From JAUVKT01 sp036350795 (GTDB lineage Bacteria; Bacteroidota; Bacteroidia; Bacteroidales; VadinHA17), in contig JAZBNV010000054.1 of the NCBI GenBank assembly GCA_036350795.1, forward strand, positions 1 to 64,000: a DNA stretch of 64,000 nucleotides, read 5' to 3'. A program made the translations under genes and the position numbers. Shown here one piece after another: positions 51,888-60,457 of this stretch. Positions within the stretch are counted from its first letter, which is position 1, and each line of letters opens with the position of its first letter. The notes below the pieces were generated by a model. That model did no database searches, was not told the origin of the DNA, and saw nothing but the letters and a program-made list of their open reading frames with translations.

Positions 51888-54128
51888 TTAATTTTCATCT
51901 TTTTTAGGCCGGTCTTTCCTGTGTGGTCTGCCATCCCTGTTTTCCCTCTCATTCCTGCGGGGTCTGTCATCCCTGTTTTCCCTCTCATCCCTCCTGGGGT
52001 TGTCTTCCCTGGGGGGTCTTGGCAGGAGGGCTTTTCGCGAAAGTTTCAGCTTAGAAGTTCTGGGATCTATATCCAGCACTTTCACTTCAATTTCTTCTCC
52101 TTCCTTAAGTACCTCATCAACAGTAGCTATCTTTCTCCACTCTATTTCTGAAATATGCAGTAATCCTTCCTTACCAGGAAGAATCTCAACAAAGGCACCA
52201 AAGGCAACAATAGATTTTATCTTACCCCTGTACACCTTACCGATCTCGGGAACTTCAACAATAGAATTTATTCTTCTTTGTGCTGCATCAATTCCTTCCT
52301 TGTTTTCTCCAAAGACGTGTACAACACCCATGCCATCTACTTCTTCAACTACGATAGTTGTTTGTGTTTCCGTCTGCATCTCCTGGATTATTTTACCTCC
52401 GGGTCCGATAATCGCACCTATCATATCTTTGGGAATGATAATCTTAATGATTCTTGGTGCATGAGGTTTAAGATCTTCCCTGGGCTCAGAGATAGTTTCT
52501 TCGATCTTATCCAGTATATGCAATCTCCCTTTCCTGGCCTGGTCAAGAGCCTGGGCAAGAATATCATACGATAGACCTTCAACCTTTATATCCATCTGGG
52601 TTGCAGTAATACCATCCCTGGTACCGGTAACCTTAAAGTCCATATCCCCCAGGTGGTCTTCGTCACCCAGAATATCAGACAGAACAGCATACTTATCGCT
52701 TCCCTTATCTGTAATAAGACCCATGGCAATACCCGAAACAGGTTTGCTGATCTTCATTCCTGCATCCATCAATGCCAGTGTGCCGGCACAAACAGTTGCC
52801 ATTGATGATGATCCGTTTGATTCAAGGATATCTGATACAATTCTTACAGCATAGGGATTCTCATCATCCGGGGGCATTACCTTCTTAAGAGCCCTGTGAG
52901 CGAGGTTTCCGTGTCCTATTTCTCTCCTGCTGGTGCTTCTTGCAGGACGTGCATCACCTGTGGAAAATGGAGGGAAATTATAATGAAGCGTAAATTTATC
53001 AGTTCCTTTTATCAGTACTGTATCAATAATCTTCTCATCAAGTTTTGTGCCCAGCGTTACAGTGGTAAGAGATTGAGTTTCTCCTCTTGTAAATAATGCT
53101 GAACCATGTGCTGCAGGAAGAGGATCAATTTCACACCATATAGGTCTGATTTCATCTGTCTTCCTTCCGTCGAGCCTGATTTTCTTATCAAGCACCAGGC
53201 GCCTGGCAGCTTCCTTATGTACATCATGGAAATACCTGTTTACAAGCATCACATCAAGCTCTTCCTCCTCGCTGAACTGCGAAAGGAACTCTTCCTTCAC
53301 CTCCTCTATAAGCTCACTTCGCTTGTGCTTGTCGGCCAGAGCTTTTGATACAACCTTATAACACTTTTCGTAGGTTCCATCCCATACCTTCTTCCTCAGA
53401 TCCTCATCATTGTGCTCGTGAGAGTACTCCCTTTTGGTTGTTACTCCCAGTTCTTTGGCCAGCTCCATCTGGACCTTACAATGCTTTTTGATTTCTTCGT
53501 GCCCAATCTTCATTGCATCGAGCATCACATCTTCTGAAACCTCGTCCATTTCACCTTCAACCATCAGGATATTATCATAGGTTGCTCCCACAATAATATC
53601 AAGGTCGGCTTTCTCCAGCTCTGATGCCGTCGGATTTATTACAAATTTACCTTCAATTCGTGCAACCCGTACTTCTGATATGGGCCCGTTAAAGGGGATA
53701 TCCGAAACGGCAAGGCATGCTGAAGCTGCCAGTCCTGCAAGAGCATCAGGAAGAATATCCTTGTCTGCAGAAACAAGAGTAACATTTACAAATGTCTCAG
53801 CATGATAATCGTCGGGAAACAATGGTCTGAGTGCCCTGTCTATTAACCTGGAAATTAAAATCTCGTAATCAGAAGGCCTTCCTTCTCTTTTCATAAAACC
53901 GCCCGGGAATTTTCCCAGCGATGCATATTTCTCTTTATATTCTACTGACAAAGGCATAAAATCCACATCCTCCTTTGCCTCTTTTGCTGAAACTACAGTG
54001 GCAAGCAACATTGTCTTACCCATTTTCAGCATTACAGAACCATCAGCCTGCCTTGCAAGCTTACCGGTCTCAAGTGTTATTGATCTTCCATCTCCAAGAT
54101 CAATGGTTTTCTCTACTAATTTATACAT
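51888..54128 (-). CDS. pnp: Polyribonucleotide nucleotidyltransferase
   Basis: 746 residues. Two RNase PH domains (first opening DLGDGRSITLETGKLARQADGS; second with FTRGETQSLTTVTLGT and HYNFPPFSTGDARP), then a KH domain with IIGPGGKIIQEMQTET and an S1 domain with VYRGKIKSIVAFGAFVEILPGKEGLLHIS (core VAFGAFVEILPG). The tail after ~700 is an Arg/Asp/Glu-rich low-complexity extension that includes a 12-residue repeat. It degrades RNA from the 3' end. Located directly after rpsO, the usual arrangement, but with a terminator between them. Confidence 0.97.
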   Translation of the reverse strand: MYKLVEKTIDLGDGRSITLETGKLARQADGSVMLKMGKTMLLATVVSAKEAKEDVDFMPLSVEYKEKYASLGKFPGGFMKREGRPSDYEILISRLIDRALRPLFPDDYHAETFVNVTLVSADKDILPDALAGLAASACLAVSDIPFNGPISEVRVARIEGKFVINPTASELEKADLDIIVGATYDNILMVEGEMDEVSEDVMLDAMKIGHEEIKKHCKVQMELAKELGVTTKREYSHEHNDEDLRKKVWDGTYEKCYKVVSKALADKHKRSELIEEVKEEFLSQFSEEEELDVMLVNRYFHDVHKEAARRLVLDKKIRLDGRKTDEIRPIWCEIDPLPAAHGSALFTRGETQSLTTVTLGTKLDEKIIDTVLIKGTDKFTLHYNFPPFSTGDARPARSTSRREIGHGNLAHRALKKVMPPDDENPYAVRIVSDILESNGSSSMATVCAGTLALMDAGMKISKPVSGIAMGLITDKGSDKYAVLSDILGDEDHLGDMDFKVTGTRDGITATQMDIKVEGLSYDILAQALDQARKGRLHILDKIEETISEPREDLKPHAPRIIKIIIPKDMIGAIIGPGGKIIQEMQTETQTTIVVEEVDGMGVVHVFGENKEGIDAAQRRINSIVEVPEIGKVYRGKIKSIVAFGAFVEILPGKEGLLHISEIEWRKIATVDEVLKEGEEIEVKVLDIDPRTSKLKLSRKALLPRPPREDNPRRDERENRDDRPRRNERENRDGRPHRKDRPKKDEN
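51925..51996 (-). repeat. Two tandem 36-bp repeats in the 3' end of pnp
   Basis: Two near-identical 36-base units, 51925-51960 and 51961-51996, encode the 12-residue unit RPRRNERENRDG / NPRRDERENRDD. The charged RNA-binding-like tail is probably free to vary in copy number. Confidence 0.75.
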
Positions 54129-54173
54129 GATTTTCTCTTTATTGAAGTCACGAAAGTACGCAAATAATAAGAA

Positions 54174-54200
54174 AAAAAGGCAATTCTAAATTGCCTTTTT
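54174..54200 (-). terminator. Intrinsic terminator between rpsO and pnp
   Basis: Perfect 12-bp stem, AAAAAGGCAATT at 54174-54185 and complement at 54189-54200, 3-base loop. On the minus strand the second arm ends in a run of T (54171-54178 region). Sits 10 bases past the rpsO stop and before the pnp start. Confidence 0.88.
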
Positions 54201-54210
54201 CTATTTCGTT

Positions 54211-54480
54211 TTACTTACGTAGTTTCAGTGCTTTTATGATTTCACGATATCGGTCGATATCGTTGTCCTTGAGATAGTCAAGGAGCCTGCGCCTTTTCCC
54301 AACCAGCTTAATAAGTGCCCTCTGGGTACTGTAATCCTTTTTGTTCTTTTTAAGGTGCTCGGTAAGGTGAGCAATTCTGTATGAAAAAAGGGCTATCTGT
54401 CCTTCGGCCGTTCCTGTGTCAAGTTCCGAAGTACCATATGTTTTAAAAAATTCTTGTTTCTTCTCAGTGGTCAAGTACAT
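54211..54480 (-). CDS. rpsO: 30S ribosomal protein S15
   Basis: 89 residues from the ATG at 54480; the frame is open to 54570 but S15 is 89 residues long and the promoter lies inside that extension. Sequence marks: GTAEGQIALFSYRIAHLTEHLKK (core GQIALFSYRIAHLTEHL), YSTQRALIKLVGKRRRLLDYL and ending IIKALKLRK. It binds 16S rRNA early in small-subunit assembly. Confidence 0.97.
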   Translation of the reverse strand: MYLTTEKKQEFFKTYGTSELDTGTAEGQIALFSYRIAHLTEHLKKNKKDYSTQRALIKLVGKRRRLLDYLKDNDIDRYREIIKALKLRK

Positions 54481-54533
54481 GTCTGTCAATAAAAAATTGT
54501 TACTTCTTAATATTACCTCCCTGAATTTGGAAC

Positions 54534-54567
54534 GCAAAGATATGGCTTTTTTTTCAAAATATTCAAA
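54534..54567 (-). promoter_or_regulatory. Bacteroidota promoter of rpsO
   Basis: On the minus strand TTTG (54564-54567), 21 bases, TATCTTTGC (54534-54542): full match to the consensus. Start near 54527; leader about 47 bases, containing a GGGAGG stretch (about 30 bases ahead of the ATG) too far from the start to be its ribosome site. Confidence 0.72.
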
Positions 54568-54746
54568 CATCTGTAAAAAAAATTATTCATTGTGTAAGCT
54601 AATTGCACAAAGACTTAAAGACCAGTCCATTACAATTTTAGGTGGATTGATTACCATTATTTATTCAAAATAACAGATTCTAAACCTAAGCTTCACTGAC
54701 TAATAGACGCAAAATACGTGCCGAAGGTTGCGTAAAAACACAAATA

Positions 54747-55790
54747 TTATTCTCCTTTTGCAATAAGTTCTTTAAGGGCGTTTATCTCAGACACAGTGCC
54801 AAGAACAAATATCTGGTCTTCAGAGCTTAAGATTGTATCAGCGGGAGGATTGACAAGGTAATTCTTATTGCTGTTTTTGAGTCCAATTATATTTGCACCT
54901 GTCACATTTGATACATCCAGTTGCCTGATACTGCGGTTGGCAAAACATGGTGCCAGCTGCTTGCAGGATATCTCTTCAATCTTAACTCCACTCCTTACCG
55001 GTTCCATCATAATATATTCAAGAAACTCAACCACGTCAGGGTCGACAACCAGTCTTGCCATTCTTGCACCACCAATTTTATCTGGCATAATAACATTTGT
55101 GGCACCGGCCCTTTTGAGTTTAATATCCGAATTATCATCCGAGGCCCTGCTGATTATCAGAAGATCCGGATTCATCTGCCGGGCAGTAAGTACCACAAAG
55201 AGGTTATCAGCATCAACGGGAAGCGTGGTAATAATGGCCCTGGCATTCAGTATGCCCGACATCTCAAGCACTGCCTCCTGGGTTGAATCTCCTTCTATAT
55301 AGAGATATTCTGTATGTTCTCTCAGATGGGCTATTATATCAGGGTCCTTCTCGATAATCATAAACGATTCATCGTGGTCGTTAAGACTGGCAGCTGCCTG
55401 CTTACCATTACGTCCATAACCACAAATTACGATATGGCCTTTTAGCCTGTTGATTTTCTTTTTCACCTTATTGTCTTTATAAAAGTGTGTAAAAACTCCA
55501 TCTACCACAAAACGCGTTACCATGGTTACAACATACCCAAAAATTCCGAAACTGCCCAGTATCAGGAAAATTGTGAATAGCTTACCGGTTTTGCTGAGAA
55601 TATCCACCTCCCTGAAGCCTACTGTTGTCATGGTAATCACGGTCATGTAAATAGCATCGATAACAGAATATCCTTCTATTATCATGTAGCCCACGGTTCC
55701 TGACATTACTACAATTATCAACAGTACAAGGCCAGTTACGGCAGACCGTATCATGGGAACTGTTTTATGTTCAATATTTACCCTGCTCAT
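54747..55790 (-). CDS. Potassium channel with RCK (TrkA-N/TrkA-C) domains
   Basis: 347 residues. Two transmembrane helices flank a pore loop with filter MTTVGFREV; the usual TVG(Y/F)G has Arg in place of the last Gly. Then an RCK-N Rossmann domain (IVICGYGRNGKQAAASL, with GYGRNG as nucleotide loop, and YIEGDSTQEAVLEMSG) and an RCK-C domain (GANIIGLKNSNKNYLVNPP). It should be a ligand-gated K+ channel of the MthK type. One base overlaps the DUF2851 stop, so it is the last gene of the purM-prfA-pyrF operon. Confidence 0.88.
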   Translation of the reverse strand: MSRVNIEHKTVPMIRSAVTGLVLLIIVVMSGTVGYMIIEGYSVIDAIYMTVITMTTVGFREVDILSKTGKLFTIFLILGSFGIFGYVVTMVTRFVVDGVFTHFYKDNKVKKKINRLKGHIVICGYGRNGKQAAASLNDHDESFMIIEKDPDIIAHLREHTEYLYIEGDSTQEAVLEMSGILNARAIITTLPVDADNLFVVLTARQMNPDLLIISRASDDNSDIKLKRAGATNVIMPDKIGGARMARLVVDPDVVEFLEYIMMEPVRSGVKIEEISCKQLAPCFANRSIRQLDVSNVTGANIIGLKNSNKNYLVNPPADTILSSEDQIFVLGTVSEINALKELIAKGE

Positions 55791-57127
55791 TATAAGTTGT
55801 CACCCTTATCAAAAAGGGTATTATTCATTTCCGGATTAATTTCCTTTCCCAAACTTATCAATTTAGTTCCAATATGACAATTAAGACATTCCCTCTTTTT
55901 GCAGAATGAATTTCTCAGTTCTGTAAGTCCCTGTGTTTCGAGTGCTGAAACAGGTTTAATACGGGCCACGCTCCATTCCCTTATAATAATATTATCCTCG
56001 GGCGGCAGTGAATCAAGAAGATCAATGGCCCTGTCACATAAATCCTGGATCCTGTTACGCTTTCCGTAGAGAAAAAGAAGAGGGACAATAGCATTAATCA
56101 ATAGTGTGTTGATCATTGTATCTCCCATATTTGCATTTACTTTGTCAGCTGCTACCCCGAAACGATAGTGATTCTGCCAGTAAGGGGATGATGAAACTTT
56201 TAGAAGACCGCTTATTTCATCCAATGAAACTGCTTCAACGATCCTGGAAAAAAGAGCCTGCCTGGCAGCGATAAGAGCAGCCAGCTGTGAGATTCTCAGG
56301 GTGGGGAAATTAAGCGGCCTCATCCTGTGGTATTTCCATTCACATTCTAACATTGGCTTCAGCTTATATTTTGCCTTCAGTACACCGTATTCACGTAAAA
56401 GCAGGTTATAATATTCATCTGGTGTTTTGCTTTTTAAGCAATCATGGCTCAGCATACCTGCCTGCCCGAACAATAAAGCTTCAACCTGCAACAGATTGTC
56501 GGCATGCCTTCTTAGAAGCTTAAGCGGGACACGTCGTGCAAGCGATGCAAAGCTGCTCCTGTTAACTTTCATCCCCAGATTCTCGGCCAGTACAATGTAA
56601 AGTGCTTCTTCCCAGTCTGAATTGCTTTCAGCAAGCAGAGCGGAAAGCTTATCTGAGCGGACCTGAATCCTGCTTATAGCCAGACGATTAATCCAGTGCC
56701 TGAAGTAATATGGGTCGAAATCCTTCAGATCATTTCTGCAAACAATAAGTGAGGGGTCATTCATATATTCCCTGTACCTGGAAGTTACGCCCCTGTCGGG
56801 CTTTATAACGAAGGTATCGATCTTTATTCCTGACTCAGTACTGCACTCCCTGTTATGTTTTCCTACAACATGAAGTATCACATTGTTATAGGCCCTGTCG
56901 AGATGATGCCGGTGACTGTACCACATTGATGACTCAAGGTGAATTTCAACATTTCCTGCCCACTCTGTTCCATTAATAATAATACGGGCATTCAGAAAAT
57001 CAGGACCAGAATCCTTATTATAGGTTCCGGGATCAATAATACTTAAAGGCAGCTTATCACTTGTAAAAAGATTATCGGTCCTATACAGCTTGTTCTTCCA
57101 GACAAAGTGAAGGAAATGTTCGTTCAT
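55790..57127 (-). CDS. DUF2851 family protein
   Basis: 445 residues matching the Bacteroidota-specific DUF2851 family: NEHFLHFVWKNKLY at the start, the PGTYNKDSGPDFLNARI segment, EWAGNVEIHLESSMWYSHRH and the C-terminal cysteines CKKRECLNCHIGTKLIS. No function is known to me. The E-x-H / D-x-G-P-D-F pattern recalls a metal-dependent nuclease-like site but that is speculation. It lies 67 bases after pyrF and overlaps the channel gene by one base. Confidence 0.88.
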   Translation of the reverse strand: MNEHFLHFVWKNKLYRTDNLFTSDKLPLSIIDPGTYNKDSGPDFLNARIIINGTEWAGNVEIHLESSMWYSHRHHLDRAYNNVILHVVGKHNRECSTESGIKIDTFVIKPDRGVTSRYREYMNDPSLIVCRNDLKDFDPYYFRHWINRLAISRIQVRSDKLSALLAESNSDWEEALYIVLAENLGMKVNRSSFASLARRVPLKLLRRHADNLLQVEALLFGQAGMLSHDCLKSKTPDEYYNLLLREYGVLKAKYKLKPMLECEWKYHRMRPLNFPTLRISQLAALIAARQALFSRIVEAVSLDEISGLLKVSSSPYWQNHYRFGVAADKVNANMGDTMINTLLINAIVPLLFLYGKRNRIQDLCDRAIDLLDSLPPEDNIIIREWSVARIKPVSALETQGLTELRNSFCKKRECLNCHIGTKLISLGKEINPEMNNTLFDKGDNL

Positions 57128-57194
57128 ACAGCAGTATTATTAGCGAGCTGTATAAAGTTATAAATTATTCGTAAGCGGCGAAAAATTATACCTG

Positions 57195-58022
57195 CTAAAT
57201 AAGTTTAGCTTCTGTAAGCGACAGGCGCATTGCTGCAGCCAGCTCAGAAGCTTTTTCACCTGCCACCTTATCAAAATTCTCTGAGTTATCGGCAAAAATA
57301 ATCCCGCGCGAAGAGTTTACGAGTAAGCCGCATTGCTTATTCATCCCGTACTTTACAACTTCTTCAAGGCTACCGCCCTGGGCACCTACTCCCGGGATTA
57401 ATAGGAAATGGTCGGGGACTATCTTCCGGATACCCTCCAGCATCTCAGCCCTGGTAGCTCCCACCACATACATCATATTGTCCCGGTTTCCCCATTTTTT
57501 TGATCTCTCAAGCACTTTCTCGAACAATCTTATCCCCGAATCCTCATGATACTGGAAATCATCAGCACCCTTATTGGAGGTAAGTGCCAGCAGTATAACC
57601 CACCTGTCCTGGTAAGAAAGGAAAGGAGATATAGAATCTTCGCCCATATAGGGAGCAACAGTTACTGCATCAAATGCATTATTTTGAAAGAAGGCCCTGG
57701 CATATAACATAGATGTGTTGCCTATGTCTCCCCTTTTGGCATCAGCAATCACAAAAATGTCGGGATGACTGGCTTTAATATAGGCGGCAGTCTTTTCCAG
57801 GCTGGTCCATCCATCCGCTCCGAGACTTTCATAAAAAGCAACATTTGGTTTATATGCCACTGCATATTCAGCTGTTGCATCAATAATACGCCTGTTAAAT
57901 TCAAAAACCGGATCTTTCTCATTCAGAAGAAATTCAGGAATTTTTTTAATGTCGCTGTCGAGCCCCACACATAGAAAAGAGGCCTTTTTCTTTATACTTT
58001 CAAAGATCTGGTCTGAGGTCAT
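57195..58022 (-). CDS. pyrF: Orotidine 5'-phosphate decarboxylase, type 2
   Basis: 275 residues from the ATG at 58022; the frame extends to 58067 but that would overlap prfA. The catalytic motif is FVIADAKRGDIGNTS (Asp-x-Lys-x-x-Asp), and GVGAQGGSLEEVVKYG supplies the phosphate loop. SSRGIIFAD ends the barrel. It makes UMP in pyrimidine synthesis. Part of the purM-prfA-pyrF operon. Confidence 0.95.
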   Translation of the reverse strand: MTSDQIFESIKKKASFLCVGLDSDIKKIPEFLLNEKDPVFEFNRRIIDATAEYAVAYKPNVAFYESLGADGWTSLEKTAAYIKASHPDIFVIADAKRGDIGNTSMLYARAFFQNNAFDAVTVAPYMGEDSISPFLSYQDRWVILLALTSNKGADDFQYHEDSGIRLFEKVLERSKKWGNRDNMMYVVGATRAEMLEGIRKIVPDHFLLIPGVGAQGGSLEEVVKYGMNKQCGLLVNSSRGIIFADNSENFDKVAGEKASELAAAMRLSLTEAKLI

Positions 58023-58035
58023 TCTGAAATAATTG

Positions 58036-59121
58036 TTAAAGATTACTAACCTTAAGTCTTTCGGCATTCTCTGCCATCTGAAGTTTTTCGATTACTTCCT
58101 TAATATTCCCGTTCATAATATAATCCAGGTTATACATTGTAAGGTTAATCCTGTGATCGGTAACCCTGCCCTGGGGATAATTATAGGTCCTTATCTTGGC
58201 CGACCTGTCGCCCGAAGAAACCATTGTTTTCCGCTTTGATGAAATTTCATCCAGATACTTCTGATATTCCAGGTTATAGAGCCTTGTGCGCAGCTCTTTC
58301 ATTGCCTTATCCAGGTTCTTAAGCTGCGATTTCTCATCCTGGCAGGTAACAACTATCCCGGATGGCTCGTGGGTTAGCCTGATAGCTGAATATGTTGTAT
58401 TAACCGACTGGCCGCCAGGTCCTGAAGAACAATAGGTATCCTTCCTGATATCTTCCGGTTTTATCTCAACGTCAAATTCTCCTGCTTCAGGTAATACGGC
58501 AACCGTGGCGGCAGAAGTATGAACCCTGCCCTGGGTTTCTGTCTGTGGCACCCTCTGTACCCTGTGTACCCCCGATTCGTATTTCAGAATACCGTAAACA
58601 CCATTACCTGAAACCGTAAAAACAATCTCCTTATAACCTCCCACGGTTCCCTCTGTAAGATGACTTACCTCCATCTTCCACCTGCTGTCTTCGCAGAACT
58701 TTGTATACATCCTGAACAGGTCTCCGGCGAAAATTGAGGCTTCATCCCCTCCCGTTCCGGCGCGGATCTCAACCACTGCATTCTTATCATCTTCCGGATC
58801 CTTTGGAAGCAGAAGCATCTTAATTTCCTCTTCCATACCGGGTAATTTAGAATTGAGCTCATCAAGCTCTAACTTCGCCATCTCCCTCATCTCCTCATCC
58901 TTTTCGGTGCTGAGAATTTCCCTGGCTGATGCAATATTGCTTACAACATCGCGGTATTCAAGATAAGCTTCAATAATAGGCTCAAGTTCCTTGTACTCCT
59001 TATTAAGCTTTATATACCTGTTCATGTCGGCAATAATATCCGGCTCAGTAATAAGCCTCCCAACTTCATCAAATCTGTCCTTTACGCCCTTAAGCCTGTC
59101 AAGGATCATATTGTTTGCCAT
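58036..59121 (-). CDS. prfA: Peptide chain release factor 1
   Basis: 361 residues. The peptidyl-hydrolysis motif is SGPGGQSVNTTYSAIRLTH (GGQ), and the stop-codon reading tripeptide is PQT in RVPQTETQGRVHTS, the RF1 type. AGTGGDEASIFAGDLFRMY is the family signature in domain 2. It reads UAA and UAG. Lies 18 bases after purM and 13 before pyrF. Confidence 0.97.
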   Translation of the reverse strand: MANNMILDRLKGVKDRFDEVGRLITEPDIIADMNRYIKLNKEYKELEPIIEAYLEYRDVVSNIASAREILSTEKDEEMREMAKLELDELNSKLPGMEEEIKMLLLPKDPEDDKNAVVEIRAGTGGDEASIFAGDLFRMYTKFCEDSRWKMEVSHLTEGTVGGYKEIVFTVSGNGVYGILKYESGVHRVQRVPQTETQGRVHTSAATVAVLPEAGEFDVEIKPEDIRKDTYCSSGPGGQSVNTTYSAIRLTHEPSGIVVTCQDEKSQLKNLDKAMKELRTRLYNLEYQKYLDEISSKRKTMVSSGDRSAKIRTYNYPQGRVTDHRINLTMYNLDYIMNGNIKEVIEKLQMAENAERLKVSNL

Positions 59122-59139
59122 AACTTTTTTTCCTGTTTG

Positions 59140-60309
59140 TTAATATTCATATACCCCGCTGGCATCGCTAATCGTCAGACGCTTACCGGAATATCTTCTG
59201 CAATGCCCTATAATCCTGGCATCAAGCTTAAATTCGTCAGCAATGCTTATTATCCGTTCGGCATAGCGCGACGGGAGGTATATCTCGAAGCGATGCCCCA
59301 TATTAAATACCCGGTACATCTCCTTCCAGCTGCTGCCCGATTCTTCTTTGATTATCCTGAACAAGGGTGGTACAGGGAAGAGGTTATCCTTTACAATATG
59401 CAAATTATCGACAAAGTGTAAAACCTTTGTCTGTGCCCCTCCTGAACAATGAATCATTCCATGAATCTGAGGTCTGAGCTCATCAAGTATCTTTTTTACA
59501 ACGGGAGCATAGGTTCGTGTTGGTGAGAGTACAAGTTTCCCGGCGTCAATACCCAGTCCCTCAATAGTGTCTGTAAGACTATAACTGCCCGAATAAACGA
59601 GTTCAACAGGCATGGAAGGATCATAGCTTTCGGGGTATTTACCCGAAAGGTAGGATGAAAATACATCGTGCCTTGCCGAGGTAAGACCATTGCTCCCCAT
59701 TCCCCCGTTATAACTTTTTTCATAGGTGGTTTGACCACTTGAAGAAAGTCCCACGATAACATCATCGTCATCGATATAATCGTTGGTGATTACTTCGCTT
59801 CTCCTTATCCTTGCTGTTACGGTCGAATCAACTATAATGGTTCTCACCAGGTCGCCCACATCGGCTGTCTCACCCCCGGTATGATATATTTCCACACCCT
59901 GGCTCCTTAACTCCTCAAGCACCTCTTCGGTTCCTTCAATCACACTCTTAATAACATCTCCCGGGATAAGGTTTTTATTCCTGCCTATAGTAGAAGACAA
60001 AAGTATATTTGATGTTACCCCGGTACACAGCAGGTCATCCACATTCATTATCACGGCATCCTGGGCAATTCCCTTCCAGACAGAAAGGTCTCCGGTCTCT
60101 TTCCAGTAAAGGTAGGCCAGCGATGATTTTGTTCCTGCCCCGTCGGCATGCATTATATTGCAATAATCAGGGTCGCCGGCCAGTATGTCCGGAATAACCT
60201 TACAGAATGACCTGGGAAACAAGCCCTTGTCCAGTCCACTGATAGCATTGTGAACATCTTCCTTCGAAGCTGAAACTCCTCTCCTGTTATATCTTGAAAC
60301 TGTACTCAT
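59140..60309 (-). CDS. purM: Phosphoribosylformylglycinamidine cyclo-ligase (AIR synthetase)
   Basis: 389 residues from the ATG at 60309. The frame is open for another 53 codons, but the promoter at 60328-60360 lies inside it. PurM-fold motifs: IMHADGAGTKSSLAYLYW, DAVIMNVDDLLCTG, YHTGGETADVGDLV, VIVGLSSSGQTTYEKSYNGG (core GLSSSGQTTYE) and a late FNMGHRFEIYL. It is longer and more diverged than E. coli PurM (345), with an early RRGVSASKEDV in place of YxxAGVD. This long form is seen in Bacteroidota. It closes the imidazole ring in purine synthesis. Confidence 0.9.
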   Translation of the reverse strand: MSTVSRYNRRGVSASKEDVHNAISGLDKGLFPRSFCKVIPDILAGDPDYCNIMHADGAGTKSSLAYLYWKETGDLSVWKGIAQDAVIMNVDDLLCTGVTSNILLSSTIGRNKNLIPGDVIKSVIEGTEEVLEELRSQGVEIYHTGGETADVGDLVRTIIVDSTVTARIRRSEVITNDYIDDDDVIVGLSSSGQTTYEKSYNGGMGSNGLTSARHDVFSSYLSGKYPESYDPSMPVELVYSGSYSLTDTIEGLGIDAGKLVLSPTRTYAPVVKKILDELRPQIHGMIHCSGGAQTKVLHFVDNLHIVKDNLFPVPPLFRIIKEESGSSWKEMYRVFNMGHRFEIYLPSRYAERIISIADEFKLDARIIGHCRRYSGKRLTISDASGVYEY

Positions 60310-60327
60310 AAGGCTGTTTTCCGAGCT

Positions 60328-60360
60328 GCAAATGTAGCAATTTTCCACGACAAACTTAAA
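60328..60360 (-). promoter_or_regulatory. Candidate promoter of the purM operon
   Basis: On the minus strand TTTA (60357-60360), 20 bases, TACATTTGC (60328-60336). The -7 is a full match, the -33 has one mismatch. Start near 60321 leaves only about 12 bases before the purM ATG at 60309, supporting that start. Confidence 0.6.
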
Positions 60361-60457
60361 TGTTAAATAATGCAAAATCTTACCGGCCACATGCTCAGGA
60401 GAGTAAAAGTTATCTACCTTTAAGCCACGAATTAGTGCAACCAAGAAAATATTTACC

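Noticed and set aside
54571..54746. Possible tRNA or small RNA between rpsO and the K+ channel gene
   Set aside because: No cloverleaf or conserved loop could be built from the sequence.
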